Of a stretch of 64,000 bases of DNA, positions 38,012 through 47,689 are shown one piece after another. Source of the stretch: an uncultured Pelagibacteraceae bacterium (lineage in GTDB: Bacteria > Pseudomonadota > Alphaproteobacteria > Pelagibacterales > Pelagibacteraceae); assembly GCA_902555275.1 (NCBI GenBank), contig CACDRY010000004.1, forward strand, positions 38,578-102,577, read 5' to 3'. The notes below the pieces were generated by a model that was not told where the DNA came from, searched no databases, and saw nothing but the letters and a program-made list of their open reading frames with translations. Every line of letters starts with the position of its first letter. The first letter of the stretch is position 1. A program made the position numbers and the translations under genes.

Positions 38012-38051
38012 GGAATTATGTTATAGCCAAAGATTTATTAAAATAAAAGTA

Positions 38052-38354
38052 TTAATTATTATTTTCTGGTAATTTAGGAGCATCATCTGCATTTTCTTCT
38101 ATTTTATCAATTACAGATGTGTTTGATGGAAGATCTCCACGTGAAATAATGGTTAACCCTAGGCTACAAATTATGAATAATGTTGCAACAATAGCCGTTG
38201 CTTTAGTCATAAAATTCCCAGCCGACCTTGAAAACATAAAGTTATCTTGAGACACTCCAATACCCAAAGCTCCGCCTTCAGATTTTTGAAACAAAACTAG
38301 CAATACTAAAATTGCTGCTAATATTATATTTATAATTAATAGTATATTTTCCAC
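38052..38354 (-). CDS. secG: Preprotein translocase subunit SecG
   Basis: A 100-residue small membrane protein with two helices (about residues 3-20 and 52-70) flanking the conserved LVLFQKSEGGALGIG loop. SecG assists SecYEG-driven export. It lies 5 bases after tpiA and before pyrG, a usual order. The acidic tail (ENADDAPKLPENNN) is typical of the family. Confidence 0.93.
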   Translation of the reverse strand: MENILLIINIILAAILVLLVLFQKSEGGALGIGVSQDNFMFSRSAGNFMTKATAIVATLFIICSLGLTIISRGDLPSNTSVIDKIEENADDAPKLPENNN

Positions 38355-38359
38355 GACGC

Positions 38360-39106
38360 TTAATTAATAGATTTTTTCATTATATCAATAAATATTTTTT
38401 CATTAGTTGATGCTCCACCAATCAAAAAACCATCAATATTATCGATTCTCATTAAATTTTTTATATTTTTTAAGTTTACGGAGCCTCCATATAAAATCTT
38501 AGACTTTGTAAATTTTTTTGAAATCTTTAAGGTGTTTCTTATAAATCTAATATTTTTTTTTAAATCATTTTCACTAGGAATAATGCCTGTACCAATCGAC
38601 CAAACTGGTTCATAAGCAATTACAATTTTATTTAAATTCTTTAAATTTTTTAAACCTTCAAGTATTTGTTTTTTTAAAACATATTTTGTTTTATTTTTTC
38701 TTTTATCAATCAGTTTTTCACCTATGCATAAAATAACATTTAATTTTTCCTTCAGTGCAGACTTAATCTTTAAATTAATTTTTTTATTATCATTTTCTGC
38801 TCTTGTTTCTGAATGTCCAATTATAACAAACTTACCCCCTAAATCTTTAATCATCTTTGAGCTTATAGCTCCTGTGAAAGGTCCATAGTTTATTTGTGTA
38901 TGACAATCTTGAGCACCAATTTTAATATTTGATTTTTTTGTTTTATCTACAAAAGATTTGATCAATGTATAAGGTGGACAATAAATAATATTGGCTTTAA
39001 GTTTCATTGTATTTGAATAACTTATTACTTTATTTAATGAATTAACTGACTTAACTGACCCAAACATCTTCCAATTAGCAACGAAATAAATATTATTATT
39101 TGTCAT
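38360..39106 (-). CDS. tpiA: Triosephosphate isomerase
   Basis: TpiA interconverts dihydroxyacetone phosphate and glyceraldehyde-3-phosphate. In 248 residues: NWKMFGS (substrate Asn and Lys), the catalytic histidine in VIIGHSETR, catalytic glutamate in IAYEPVWSIGTG, and LYGGSVN. It starts a long minus-strand run and diverges from the ppiD-like gene across 61 bases. Confidence 0.97.
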   Translation of the reverse strand: MTNNNIYFVANWKMFGSVKSVNSLNKVISYSNTMKLKANIIYCPPYTLIKSFVDKTKKSNIKIGAQDCHTQINYGPFTGAISSKMIKDLGGKFVIIGHSETRAENDNKKINLKIKSALKEKLNVILCIGEKLIDKRKNKTKYVLKKQILEGLKNLKNLNKIVIAYEPVWSIGTGIIPSENDLKKNIRFIRNTLKISKKFTKSKILYGGSVNLKNIKNLMRIDNIDGFLIGGASTNEKIFIDIMKKSIN

Positions 39107-39167
39107 AAAGATTAATATAATTTATATGTTTATTTTTTTTTAGATCAATAAATAATGACAATAGAAT

Positions 39168-40589
39168 ATGATAAGTAAATTAAGAAGTTTCTCAAATTCA
39201 AAGTTAGCTGGAGTACTTGTCGGAATTATTATAATTCCATTTGTATTTTGGGGCATGGGTAGTGTTTTTAGTGGTGGTAATACAAACAACGTTGCTAAGA
39301 TTAATAATGAGACAATCTCATCAAAAGATTTTGTAAATTTTATAAATGAGTCTAGACTCACAAATGACATTATAAAAGCAAATATAGATAAAAATATTAT
39401 TGAAAATATTTTATCAGAATTGGTATCTGAAAAATTGATTGAGATGGAAATTAAAGAATTAAATGTATCAATGTCAGAGGAAGCGCTGGCAAATAAAATC
39501 AGATCTAATTCAATACTATTAGATGATAATAAGAAGTTTTCAAGAGTTAAGTATGAAAAATTTCTATTAGAAAATAACTTAAGTGCTTCGACATTTGAAA
39601 ATTCATTAAAGAAACAAGAGCTAAAAGAAAATTTATTTAATTATATTAGTGGTGGAATTAAGTCGCCTTATTTTTTAAAAAATAAAATATATATCAATGA
39701 AAATAAAAAAATTGAGATCGAATTTTTAGATTTAGACTTAGTTCATGATAAAACTGCAACTGAATTAGAAGTTGAGGATTTCATTAAAAATAATCAAGAA
39801 ATTTTGAAAATTGATTTTATTGATGTGACTTATGCAAAAATTACTCCTAAAAATCTAATAGAAATAGATGAGTTTAATGATGAATTTTTTAAGAAAATCG
39901 ATGAAATAGAAAATAATATTTTAAACGGATCAAATATTAGAGAAATTAATGAAATTTATAATTTCAAACTAAATGAAATTAATAATTTTGTCTTGAGTGA
40001 TGATTCAGATGAAATACTTGAAGAAATTTACTCAAAAAGAAACCAGGATAAAATACAACTAGTTGACAAAAATGATTATTATGTAATTTTTGAAATATCA
40101 AATATTAACAAAAAAATTCCAAACAAAACAGATCTAAAATTTTTAGAAAAAGTTAAAAATAATGTAATTTTAAAAAAGAAATTTGAATTTAATAAAAGTC
40201 TTTTTGAAAAAATTGACGAAAAGATATTTAATGATGATGAGTTTTTGAAATTATCAAAAGATACAAATAATATTAAGACTGTAACTATTAAAAACAATAA
40301 TGACTACGAAGTTTTTGACCCAGATTCTTTAAAACTTTTATACACATTACCAAAAGAAAGTTTCTCTTTAGTAACTGGGGAAACAAATAAAGTTTTTCTT
40401 ACAAAAATTAAGAATATTTATTATTCAGATATGGAAAAAAATACTGATAATGATGAAGAATATTCTACTAAAGCAAATAACGATATTATTAATGATGTTT
40501 ATACATCCTATGATCTATCTTTAAATTCAAAATATAAGGTAAAAATTTTCAATCAAACAATTGACAGAGTTAAAAATTATTTTAGATAA
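39168..40589 (+). CDS. PpiD/SurA-like membrane-anchored periplasmic chaperone
   Basis: The 473-residue protein has one N-terminal membrane helix (about residues 13-34, ending FWGMGSVFSGG, a typical PpiD start) and a SurA_N-like helical domain (NNVAKINNETISSKDF). The middle, where parvulin isomerase would lie (about 205-320), is degenerate, so isomerase activity is uncertain. It likely assists folding of exported proteins at the inner membrane. A ppiD-like gene just before trpE is the common alphaproteobacterial layout; its stop overlaps the trpE start (TAATG). Confidence 0.82.
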   Translation: MISKLRSFSNSKLAGVLVGIIIIPFVFWGMGSVFSGGNTNNVAKINNETISSKDFVNFINESRLTNDIIKANIDKNIIENILSELVSEKLIEMEIKELNVSMSEEALANKIRSNSILLDDNKKFSRVKYEKFLLENNLSASTFENSLKKQELKENLFNYISGGIKSPYFLKNKIYINENKKIEIEFLDLDLVHDKTATELEVEDFIKNNQEILKIDFIDVTYAKITPKNLIEIDEFNDEFFKKIDEIENNILNGSNIREINEIYNFKLNEINNFVLSDDSDEILEEIYSKRNQDKIQLVDKNDYYVIFEISNINKKIPNKTDLKFLEKVKNNVILKKKFEFNKSLFEKIDEKIFNDDEFLKLSKDTNNIKTVTIKNNNDYEVFDPDSLKLLYTLPKESFSLVTGETNKVFLTKIKNIYYSDMEKNTDNDEEYSTKANNDIINDVYTSYDLSLNSKYKVKIFNQTIDRVKNYFR

Positions 40590-42046
40590 TGTTGAATATT
40601 GATCTAAAGTTATTTAAGAAAAATCACAAAAAAAGTAAAAATCAAGTTCTTTACCATGCAATAAAATCAAATGGTCTAAAAGAAATAGAAAATTTAATCA
40701 ATAACTTCTTAAATGTAAGAAACAGCTTCGTATTCGAGTCTGTAGAAAAAGGTTTTATAAAAGGTAGATATACAATCTTTGGAAAAAATCCTGATAAGAT
40801 TTGGGAATTTAATAATAATAACTGTGTTTTGAAGTATGAAAATAAAAGAAAGAAATTAAGAGGAACTCCTAAAGATAATATTGAGAAAATAATCGAAAAT
40901 TTTAATTTTAAGATACCAAATGAATTACCGCCAATTAGCTCAATAATATCAGGGTATTTCTCATATGATATAATAAGATATATTGAGAAAATTCCTAATA
41001 GTACAAAAAATGACCTTAAAATTCCTGATGCAAGAATTTTGAGACCAAAAAATCTAGTTGTTTTTGATAATGTTAAAAAAAAATTATTTTTTATAGTTAA
41101 TTGTTTTTTTGATGAAAAAATCAAAAATTATCAAGCTAAATATGATCAAATACAAAAAGAAATAGAAGAAATGATATTTTTGGCAAATTATAGTTACAAG
41201 ATAAATCAGTCAAAAACAAAGATTTCCAAACCAAAGGTTAAATCAAACATCTCAAAAAAGAAATTCATTAGCAACGTTTCAAAAGCTAAAAATTACATTA
41301 AAATTGGAGATATTTTTCAAGTTGTTCTAAGTCAAAGATTTGAAACTGCTCTTAATAAAGAACCAATAGATATTTATAAAAAATTACGAATTACTAACCC
41401 TTCCCCTTTCATGTATTTTTTTAACTTTGAAGATTTCCAAATTATAGGCGCGAGCCCTGAGATACTTGTAAGACTTAGAGATAACAAGATAACTATTAGA
41501 CCTATTGCTGGCACAAGACCTAGAGGTAAAAATAAAAAAGAGGATAAATTTTATGAAAAGGATCTTTTAAAAGATAAAAAAGAGCTTTCTGAACACTTAA
41601 TGCTTCTTGACCTTGGTAGAAATGATGCTGGAAAAGTTTCTAAAATTAGCTCTGTTAAAGTAACAGAAAGTTTTAAGATAGAGCGATATTCACATGTAAT
41701 GCACATTGTCTCAAATGTTGAAGGTATATTTAATAAAAAATTTGGCAAATTTGATACATTATTAGCTGGTTTTCCTGCTGGAACAGTATCAGGTGCTCCT
41801 AAAATAAGAGCTATGGAAATTATAGATGAATTGGAGACAACGAGCCGAAAAGTTTATGCTGGTGGTATTGGTTATTTTTCTGCAAATGGTGATTTTGATA
41901 CATGCATTGCACTTAGAACAGCAATTTCAAAAAATAAAAAATTTTATGTACAGTCGGGCGCAGGAATTGTTGCTGATAGTAAACCTATTAATGAATTTAA
42001 TGAAACAGTTAATAAAGCAAAAGCTTTAATTAAGGCTTTGGAGTAA
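40589..42046 (+). CDS. trpE: Anthranilate synthase component I
   Basis: TrpE converts chorismate to anthranilate, the first step of tryptophan synthesis, using ammonia from TrpG. In 485 residues: FVFESVEKG and RYTIFG near the start, GASPEILVRL, PIAGTRPRG, DLGRNDAGKVS, SHVMHIVSNVEG, GFPAGTVSGAPKIRAMEII and AGGIGYFS. No leader peptide or attenuator is evident upstream, since the gene is coupled to the ppiD-like gene. Confidence 0.97.
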   Translation: MLNIDLKLFKKNHKKSKNQVLYHAIKSNGLKEIENLINNFLNVRNSFVFESVEKGFIKGRYTIFGKNPDKIWEFNNNNCVLKYENKRKKLRGTPKDNIEKIIENFNFKIPNELPPISSIISGYFSYDIIRYIEKIPNSTKNDLKIPDARILRPKNLVVFDNVKKKLFFIVNCFFDEKIKNYQAKYDQIQKEIEEMIFLANYSYKINQSKTKISKPKVKSNISKKKFISNVSKAKNYIKIGDIFQVVLSQRFETALNKEPIDIYKKLRITNPSPFMYFFNFEDFQIIGASPEILVRLRDNKITIRPIAGTRPRGKNKKEDKFYEKDLLKDKKELSEHLMLLDLGRNDAGKVSKISSVKVTESFKIERYSHVMHIVSNVEGIFNKKFGKFDTLLAGFPAGTVSGAPKIRAMEIIDELETTSRKVYAGGIGYFSANGDFDTCIALRTAISKNKKFYVQSGAGIVADSKPINEFNETVNKAKALIKALE

Positions 42047-42051
42047 AGAGT

Positions 42052-42615
42052 ATGAAAATAATTTTAATTGATAATTATGATAGCTTTACATTCAATTTAT
42101 ATCACTATCTTTCGTCCTTTGCTAAAGTTGATGTTTTAAGAAACGATAAGGTAGATCATTATTACATTTTAAGGAAAGGATATAATAAAATTGTAATATC
42201 TCCAGGTCCTGGAAATCCTAATCAATCTGGAAATTGTTTAAAGATAGTAAAGAATTTGTATAAAAAAATGCCAATACTTGGTGTTTGCTTAGGTCATCAA
42301 ATCATTGGTCAAATATTTGGTTCTAAGATAATTCAAGCTAAAGAACTTGTACATGGAAAAACAAGTAATATTATAAATAAGAAAATTGGTATTTTAAAAA
42401 ATTTACCAAAAAAGTTCTCAGCTACCAGATATCATAGTTTGGTAATTGATAGAAAATCCTTATCTAAAGATTTAAAAATTACATCTAGTTCATCTGATGG
42501 GACAATAATGGGTGTTATGCATAAAAAATACAAAATCCATGGAGTTCAATTTCATCCTGAAAGTATCAAAACAAAATATGGTTTAAAAATTTTAGAGAAC
42601 TTTGTAAAAGAGTAA
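42052..42615 (+). CDS. trpG: Anthranilate synthase component II (glutamine amidotransferase)
   Basis: The 187-residue class I amidotransferase supplies ammonia to TrpE. Motifs are DNYDSFTFNLYHYL, ISPGPGNPNQSG, the nucleophile cysteine in GVCLGHQIIG and VQFHPES. It lies 5 bases after trpE and 2 before trpD. Such subunits can also serve para-aminobenzoate synthesis. Confidence 0.96.
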   Translation: MKIILIDNYDSFTFNLYHYLSSFAKVDVLRNDKVDHYYILRKGYNKIVISPGPGNPNQSGNCLKIVKNLYKKMPILGVCLGHQIIGQIFGSKIIQAKELVHGKTSNIINKKIGILKNLPKKFSATRYHSLVIDRKSLSKDLKITSSSSDGTIMGVMHKKYKIHGVQFHPESIKTKYGLKILENFVKE

Positions 42616-42617
42616 AA

Positions 42618-43610
42618 ATGGATCATTTTTTAGAAAAGCTCAGAAATAAAATAAATTTAAATTTTGATGAGAGTAAAAATGCATTTAAGATTTTAATGAA
42701 CGGTGATGCAAGTGATCAACAAATTTATGATTTTTTAACTTTATTGTCAGATAAAGGTGAGGTTTCAGATGAAATAGCTGGAGGTGTATATATATTGAGA
42801 GATAAGTCAAAAAGAGTGAAAGCTGAAAATTGCATTGATACGTGTGGTACTGGTGGAGATGGAAAAGATACTCTAAATATTTCAACAGCATCAGCGCTGT
42901 TGTTAGCAAGCATGGGTGTAAAAGTAGCAAAGCATGGAAATAAAGCAGTTTCATCAAAATGTGGGTCAGCCGATGTTCTTGAAGCCTTAAATATAAATAT
43001 CAACTTGGAACCAAATCAAATCGAAGAGCAGATTAAAAATGACAATTTTGGCTTCATGTTCGCTCCAAATTACCACTCAGCAATGAAATATGTTGGTCCA
43101 ACAAGAAAAAAAATAGGAAAAAGGACTATTTTTAATATGATAGGTCCATTAAGCAGCCCAGCGCTTGTTGAAAGGCAGGTGATTGGTGTTTTTGATAATA
43201 AGCTTCTAAAAGTTTTTGCAAATGCTCTTAAAAATCTAAATTTAAGATTTGCATGGATAGTAAATAGTGAAGATGGTCTAGATGAAATATCACCTTACGC
43301 TAAAACTAATGTTGTGCAACTGAAAAACAATGAAATATCTGAGTTTATAATTGATCCAAATGAGTTAAATGTTAATGCTGATAAATTTGAAAATTTAGTA
43401 GGAGACAATGCTAAATTTAATTCTGATAAAATTTTAAATATTTTTCAAGGGGAAGATAATGATTTTTCAAAAGCAGTGTGTCTAAATGCAGCAGCAGGAT
43501 TAATAGTTTCAGAAAAATATGATGATTTTAAAATTGCTTATAATTATACCAGAGGGTTTATTAAATCTGGAGCTGCATTCAAATATATAAAAAATATCCA
43601 GAATGTCTGA
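42618..43610 (+). CDS. trpD: Anthranilate phosphoribosyltransferase
   Basis: TrpD joins anthranilate to phosphoribosyl pyrophosphate. The 330 residues show DTCGTGGDGKDTLNISTA (pyrophosphate loop), KHGNKAVSSKCGSADVLEAL and GPLSSPALVERQVIGV. It overlaps trpC by 8 bases. Confidence 0.97.
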   Translation: MDHFLEKLRNKINLNFDESKNAFKILMNGDASDQQIYDFLTLLSDKGEVSDEIAGGVYILRDKSKRVKAENCIDTCGTGGDGKDTLNISTASALLLASMGVKVAKHGNKAVSSKCGSADVLEALNININLEPNQIEEQIKNDNFGFMFAPNYHSAMKYVGPTRKKIGKRTIFNMIGPLSSPALVERQVIGVFDNKLLKVFANALKNLNLRFAWIVNSEDGLDEISPYAKTNVVQLKNNEISEFIIDPNELNVNADKFENLVGDNAKFNSDKILNIFQGEDNDFSKAVCLNAAAGLIVSEKYDDFKIAYNYTRGFIKSGAAFKYIKNIQNV

Positions 43611-44394
43611 AAATATTCTTCAAAAAATAATTGATCAAAAAAAGATTAAAATTGAAAAATTTAAACGTGAAATTGATATTGATAGCTTGATAGAAACAAT
43701 TAATGAAAAAGATTTTTTTTTTGATTTCAAGAAAAAAATACAAACCAATAACTCAGAAAATAAGATATCCGTAATTGCTGAAATAAAAAAAGCTAGCCCA
43801 TCCGCAGGTGTTTTGATAGATGATTACGACCCAGTAAAAATTGCAAATATATATAACTCTAAGAACGTTACTTGTTTGTCTGTATTAACTGAGGAAGACT
43901 TTTTTTTAGGAAATTTATCTCATATTTCTGATATTAAAAAAAAAATTGAATTACCTATTCTTTGTAAAGATTTTTTTGTTGATAAATTTCAAGTTCCTTT
44001 AGCAAAAAGTTACGGTGCTGATGCAGTCCTTATTATATTAGCTGGCATTTCTGAAAAAACTGCTGATGAAATCTACGAGGAAGCTTTAAAGTATAATATG
44101 AGTGTAATTGTTGAAGTTCATACAGTTGAGGAGGCAGAAAAATCAGTAAATTATCCTGATGCTTTAATTGGAATAAATAACCGAAACCTAAAAACTCTTA
44201 AAACTGAGATAAATACAACTTATGATATATATAATGTTGTATCAAACCACTCTTCACCCCTAATTTCTGAGAGTGGTCTAAAAACAAAAGATGAATTGCT
44301 TGACATTAAAAACAGGACCTCTATCAAGAGTTTTTTAATTGGTGAATCACTTTTAAAAGATTTAGAAAATAATAATATTTTTTCTCTTTTATAG
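43603..44394 (+). CDS. trpC: Indole-3-glycerol phosphate synthase
   Basis: TrpC makes indole-3-glycerol phosphate. The 263-residue TIM barrel has VIAEIKKASPSAG (catalytic lysine), ILCKDFFVDKFQV, VEVHTVEEAE, LIGINNRNLKTL and LISESGLKTKDEL. trpF, trpB and trpA are not in the window. Unlike many alphaproteobacteria, lexA follows directly, without moaC and moeA. Confidence 0.97.
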   Translation: MSENILQKIIDQKKIKIEKFKREIDIDSLIETINEKDFFFDFKKKIQTNNSENKISVIAEIKKASPSAGVLIDDYDPVKIANIYNSKNVTCLSVLTEEDFFLGNLSHISDIKKKIELPILCKDFFVDKFQVPLAKSYGADAVLIILAGISEKTADEIYEEALKYNMSVIVEVHTVEEAEKSVNYPDALIGINNRNLKTLKTEINTTYDIYNVVSNHSSPLISESGLKTKDELLDIKNRTSIKSFLIGESLLKDLENNNIFSLL

Positions 44395-44430
44395 AAATTT
44401 TCCTCGATTTTTCATACTTTTTAGCTGTTG

Positions 44431-44456
44431 TATAAATTAAGGAACTTTTATAGAAC
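44431..44456 (+). promoter_or_regulatory. lexA promoter -10 and SOS box
   Basis: GAAC-N7-GAAC (GAACTTTTATAGAAC, 44442-44456) is the alphaproteobacterial LexA operator (GTTC-N7-GTTC on the other strand), 22 bases ahead of the lexA ATG at 44479. A -10-like TATAAA (44431-44436) lies just upstream, so bound LexA would block its own promoter. The -35 region is poor. Confidence 0.85.
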
Positions 44457-44478
44457 ATTAATGTACTTAATTTGTTCT

Positions 44479-45162
44479 ATGTTGACTAAAAAACAAAAAA
44501 ACTTACTTCTCTTTATCAACAAAAAGTTGAGATCCACAGGTGTATCCCCTTCATATGAAGAAATGAAGGAGTCATTAAATTTAAAATCAAAATCAGGAAT
44601 TCACAGACTTATCAGTGCATTAGAGGAAAGAGGCTTTATTAAAAGATTAGCCCATAAGGCTAGAGCATTAGAAGTAATTAAGTTGCCTGAAACAGCGTCC
44701 GCAAACGATATTTACAATAGTTTTTCTCCAAGCGTTATTAAGGGAGGATTAGATGAGGAAAATTTAAATAATTCTAACGATACAGAAATCCCTGTGCTAG
44801 GTAAAATCGCTGCTGGAACTCCAGTTGAAGCTATACAAAATGAAGTTTCAAGAATTGCACTGCCAGCAAACATTGAAAAAGATGGAGAATTTTTTGGTTT
44901 AAAAGTCCAAGGGGATTCTATGATTGAAGCTGGGATCAATGATGGTGATACTGTTATTGTCAAAAAAGCAGATACAGCAGATAATGGAAAAATTGTAGTA
45001 GCTTTAATTGATGATCATGAAGCTATGTTGAAAAGAATTAGAAGAAAAGGTAAAACTGTTGCATTAGAAAGTGCAAATAGAAATTACGAAACAAAAATTT
45101 TTGGCCCAGATAGAGTGAAAGTTCAAGGAATTCTTGTATCTTTATATAGAAACTTTCAGTAA
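44479..45162 (+). CDS. lexA: SOS repressor LexA
   Basis: LexA represses DNA-damage genes and cuts itself when RecA is active. I chose the ATG at 44479 ([13 protein letters not shown], the family start); the open frame from 44428 would include the operator. The 227 residues have an N-terminal winged helix ([21 protein letters not shown]) and a C-terminal S24 protease: cleavage site Ala-Gly in GKIAAGTP, catalytic serine in [10 protein letters not shown] and lysine in HEAMLKRI. Autoregulation is supported by the SOS box upstream. Confidence 0.96.
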   Translation: MLTKKQKNLLLFINKKLRSTGVSPSYEEMKESLNLKSKSGIHRLISALEERGFIKRLAHKARALEVIKLPETASANDIYNSFSPSVIKGGLDEENLNNSNDTEIPVLGKIAAGTPVEAIQNEVSRIALPANIEKDGEFFGLKVQGDSMIEAGINDGDTVIVKKADTADNGKIVVALIDDHEAMLKRIRRKGKTVALESANRNYETKIFGPDRVKVQGILVSLYRNFQ

Positions 45163-45181
45163 AATAGTCTAAATAAATTCC

Positions 45182-46576
45182 ATGAAAAAAGTAGCAACTA
45201 GATTTGCTCCTTCTCCTACCGGTCCTCTTCATATTGGCGGGGTAAGAACAGCTCTATTTAATTGGTTATATTCAAAAAATAAATCAGGTAAATTTTATTT
45301 AAGGATAGAAGATACCGATAAAGAAAGATCTAAGGAAGAATATAAAATTCAAATAATAAACTCTCTAAAATGGATGGGAATAGAACAAGATGGTGAAGCG
45401 TATATTCAATCAAAAATGATTGGTGAACACGTAACTATTGCTAAAAGATTATTGAAAAATGGAAATGCCTATAAATGCTTTTGTAGTGCTGAGGAAATAG
45501 AGGAACAAAAGAAAAGAGCTAAACAAAAAAAAATTCCTTATGTGTATAATCGAAAATGGAGAGATATTTCTGAAGATCAAGCCCCAAGAGATATAAAACC
45601 AGTTATAAGATTTAAAAGTAAAATAGAAGGCACTTCTCTACTAAAAGACTTGGTTCAAGGAAACGTGGAGATTGAAAATAATACTATTGAGGATTTTGTT
45701 ATTTTAAGAAATGACGAAACACCAACATATAACTTATCTGCGTCAGTTGACGATCATAAGATGGAAATGACTCATATTATAAGAGGAGATGATCATAAAA
45801 TTAATACTTTTAAACAAATACAGATATATGAAGCATTAGGATGGGAAATTCCACAATTTGCTCATATACCTCTTATTCATACAATAGATGGTAAGAAACT
45901 ATCAAAAAGAGACAATGCCTCAACATTGGAAGATTACTCAAAAATTGGGATTCTGCCTGAATCACTTAGAAATTACCTTCTAAGGTTAGGATGGTCATAT
46001 AAAGATAAAGAAATTTTTAACTTAGATGAGAGTATAAAACTATTTAATTTAGAAGGAATAGGTAAATCACCTTCAAAACTTGATATGAGTAGAATTCTTT
46101 CTATGAATGAATATTACATTAAAAATAGTAAAGAAAGTATATTGTACAAAAAGTTAAAAGAATATTGTGAATTGTATAAAGATAAAATTAAAGAAGAAAA
46201 AGAGAATACAATAAAAAGCTCTCTAACATTTTTAAAGAATAAAGCAAAGACACTTGAGGATATATTTAATAATTCCAAATATATACTAAATGATGAAGTT
46301 ATTTTTAATGACAATGATAAAGAGCTAATCAACGATGAAGCAAAAATAATAATACAGTTGTTTAAAGAGAAAGTTTCAAATTTAGAAGTTTTTGATAGAG
46401 AGAATTTAGAACAAATCGTAAATGAATTAATAAAATTAAATAATACAAATTTCAAAGGTGTTGGACAGCCATTACGAATAATGTTAACTGGATCTAAATT
46501 TGGACCAGGAATATACGACATAATATTATCTCTTGGAAAAAACGAGGTAATAAAAAGATTAGGAAAAATAGGATAA
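45182..46576 (+). CDS. gltX: Glutamate-tRNA ligase
   Basis: A class I synthetase charging tRNA-Glu (and perhaps tRNA-Gln before amidation). In 464 residues: FAPSPTGPLHIGGVRTALFN (HIGH-type), FYLRIEDTDKERS, and the KMSKS-type KKLSKRDNAS. It is 19 bases after lexA. Its last 18 bases overlap the end of the opposing lpxB gene. Confidence 0.96.
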   Translation: MKKVATRFAPSPTGPLHIGGVRTALFNWLYSKNKSGKFYLRIEDTDKERSKEEYKIQIINSLKWMGIEQDGEAYIQSKMIGEHVTIAKRLLKNGNAYKCFCSAEEIEEQKKRAKQKKIPYVYNRKWRDISEDQAPRDIKPVIRFKSKIEGTSLLKDLVQGNVEIENNTIEDFVILRNDETPTYNLSASVDDHKMEMTHIIRGDDHKINTFKQIQIYEALGWEIPQFAHIPLIHTIDGKKLSKRDNASTLEDYSKIGILPESLRNYLLRLGWSYKDKEIFNLDESIKLFNLEGIGKSPSKLDMSRILSMNEYYIKNSKESILYKKLKEYCELYKDKIKEEKENTIKSSLTFLKNKAKTLEDIFNNSKYILNDEVIFNDNDKELINDEAKIIIQLFKEKVSNLEVFDRENLEQIVNELIKLNNTNFKGVGQPLRIMLTGSKFGPGIYDIILSLGKNEVIKRLGKIG

Positions 46577-47689
46577 GATAATGTTTGATGCTTCTTTAGA
46601 TGAAGAACTAGGAGAGGTCAAAGTTTCAAGAGTTTTTTTTATTTCTTGTTTTTGCTTTGCTATTAAATCTGGTTTTTTTAGAAAATAGTAAACACTTTTA
46701 AATATTTCATTAGCGTTGCATTCTGATTGTATCAATTCTGGTATAACTTCTCTATTATTGATAATATTAATCATATTAACAAATTTTATATTTAATAGAA
46801 ATTTTGCTAAATAAAAATTAATAAAATTCATTTTATAAATAATAATTGACGGAATATTCATTTTGCATACTTCCAACGAAACTGTTCCAGATTTTACTAC
46901 TGCAAAAATTGATTTCTTTAAAACTTCAGATTTTATTTTATCATCATTAATAATATCTAAATTTTGTATAGGTTCTTTTAAAATATAACTCAATATAAGT
47001 TCTTTATTTTTATCAGTTGCATGAAATATAAAATTGTAATTAGGGTCCTTGTTATTCATTTTTTTAATAAAATTAATTAGAATTGGCATATGATGGTTGA
47101 TCTCTGAATTTCTGCTTCCAGGAAAAATTGATATGATATTTTTTTTGTCTAAAAATTGATCTATTTGGATATTTTCGTTAATTTTTTTATCTAACAAAGG
47201 GTGACCAACAAAAGTATTGGTTAGTTTTTCTTTATCGAAATATTCCTTCTCAAACTTAAAAAGTAATAATATGTGGTCTAAAAACTCCTTCATTTTCTTA
47301 ATCCTACCCTTTCTCCATGCCCAAACTTTAGGAGCAATAAAATGAATTACTTTTATTTTTGGATTTTTTTCTTTTACTAGTTTAGCTACTCTTAATGTAA
47401 AATCAGGACTGTCGACGCTAAATAGTACATCTGGTTTAAATTTCAAGATTTCATTAACAGTATCTTTTATTCTACGTTTTATTTTGAAAAAATTGAATAT
47501 AATATCTGTAAAAGCTATGTAGGTTATCTCTTTTTGGTTAAAAATAGTCTTTATACCTAATTTTCCTAAGTATGTTCCGCCAACACTTAAGAATTCTAAA
47601 TCAGCTCTTTTTGTTTTTAATTGTAATATTACCTCTGAAGCTAATTTATCACCCGAAGGTTCGCCTGTAAGGACAAAAATTTTTTTCAT
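46559..47689 (-). CDS. lpxB: Lipid-A-disaccharide synthase
   Basis: LpxB joins UDP-2,3-diacylglucosamine and lipid X into the lipid A disaccharide at the inner membrane. The 376-residue GT-B protein shows FVLTGEPSGDKLASEVI, IHFIAPKVWAWRKGRI, FVGHPLLDK, SIFPGSRNSEINHH and AVVKSGTVSLEV. The start overlaps lpxI by 4 bases (ATGA); the end overlaps gltX by 18 bases in the opposite direction. Confidence 0.96.
   Translation of the reverse strand: MKKIFVLTGEPSGDKLASEVILQLKTKRADLEFLSVGGTYLGKLGIKTIFNQKEITYIAFTDIIFNFFKIKRRIKDTVNEILKFKPDVLFSVDSPDFTLRVAKLVKEKNPKIKVIHFIAPKVWAWRKGRIKKMKEFLDHILLLFKFEKEYFDKEKLTNTFVGHPLLDKKINENIQIDQFLDKKNIISIFPGSRNSEINHHMPILINFIKKMNNKDPNYNFIFHATDKNKELILSYILKEPIQNLDIINDDKIKSEVLKKSIFAVVKSGTVSLEVCKMNIPSIIIYKMNFINFYLAKFLLNIKFVNMINIINNREVIPELIQSECNANEIFKSVYYFLKKPDLIAKQKQEIKKTLETLTSPSSSSKEASNIILSYFS

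Noticed and set aside
40500..40600. Tryptophan attenuator or leader peptide before trpE
   Set aside because: trpE starts on the stop of the ppiD-like gene; there is no leader, Trp codon run or hairpin.
42685..43003. Minus-strand open frames within trpD
   Set aside because: They mirror codons of a well-conserved plus-strand gene and encode no recognisable protein.
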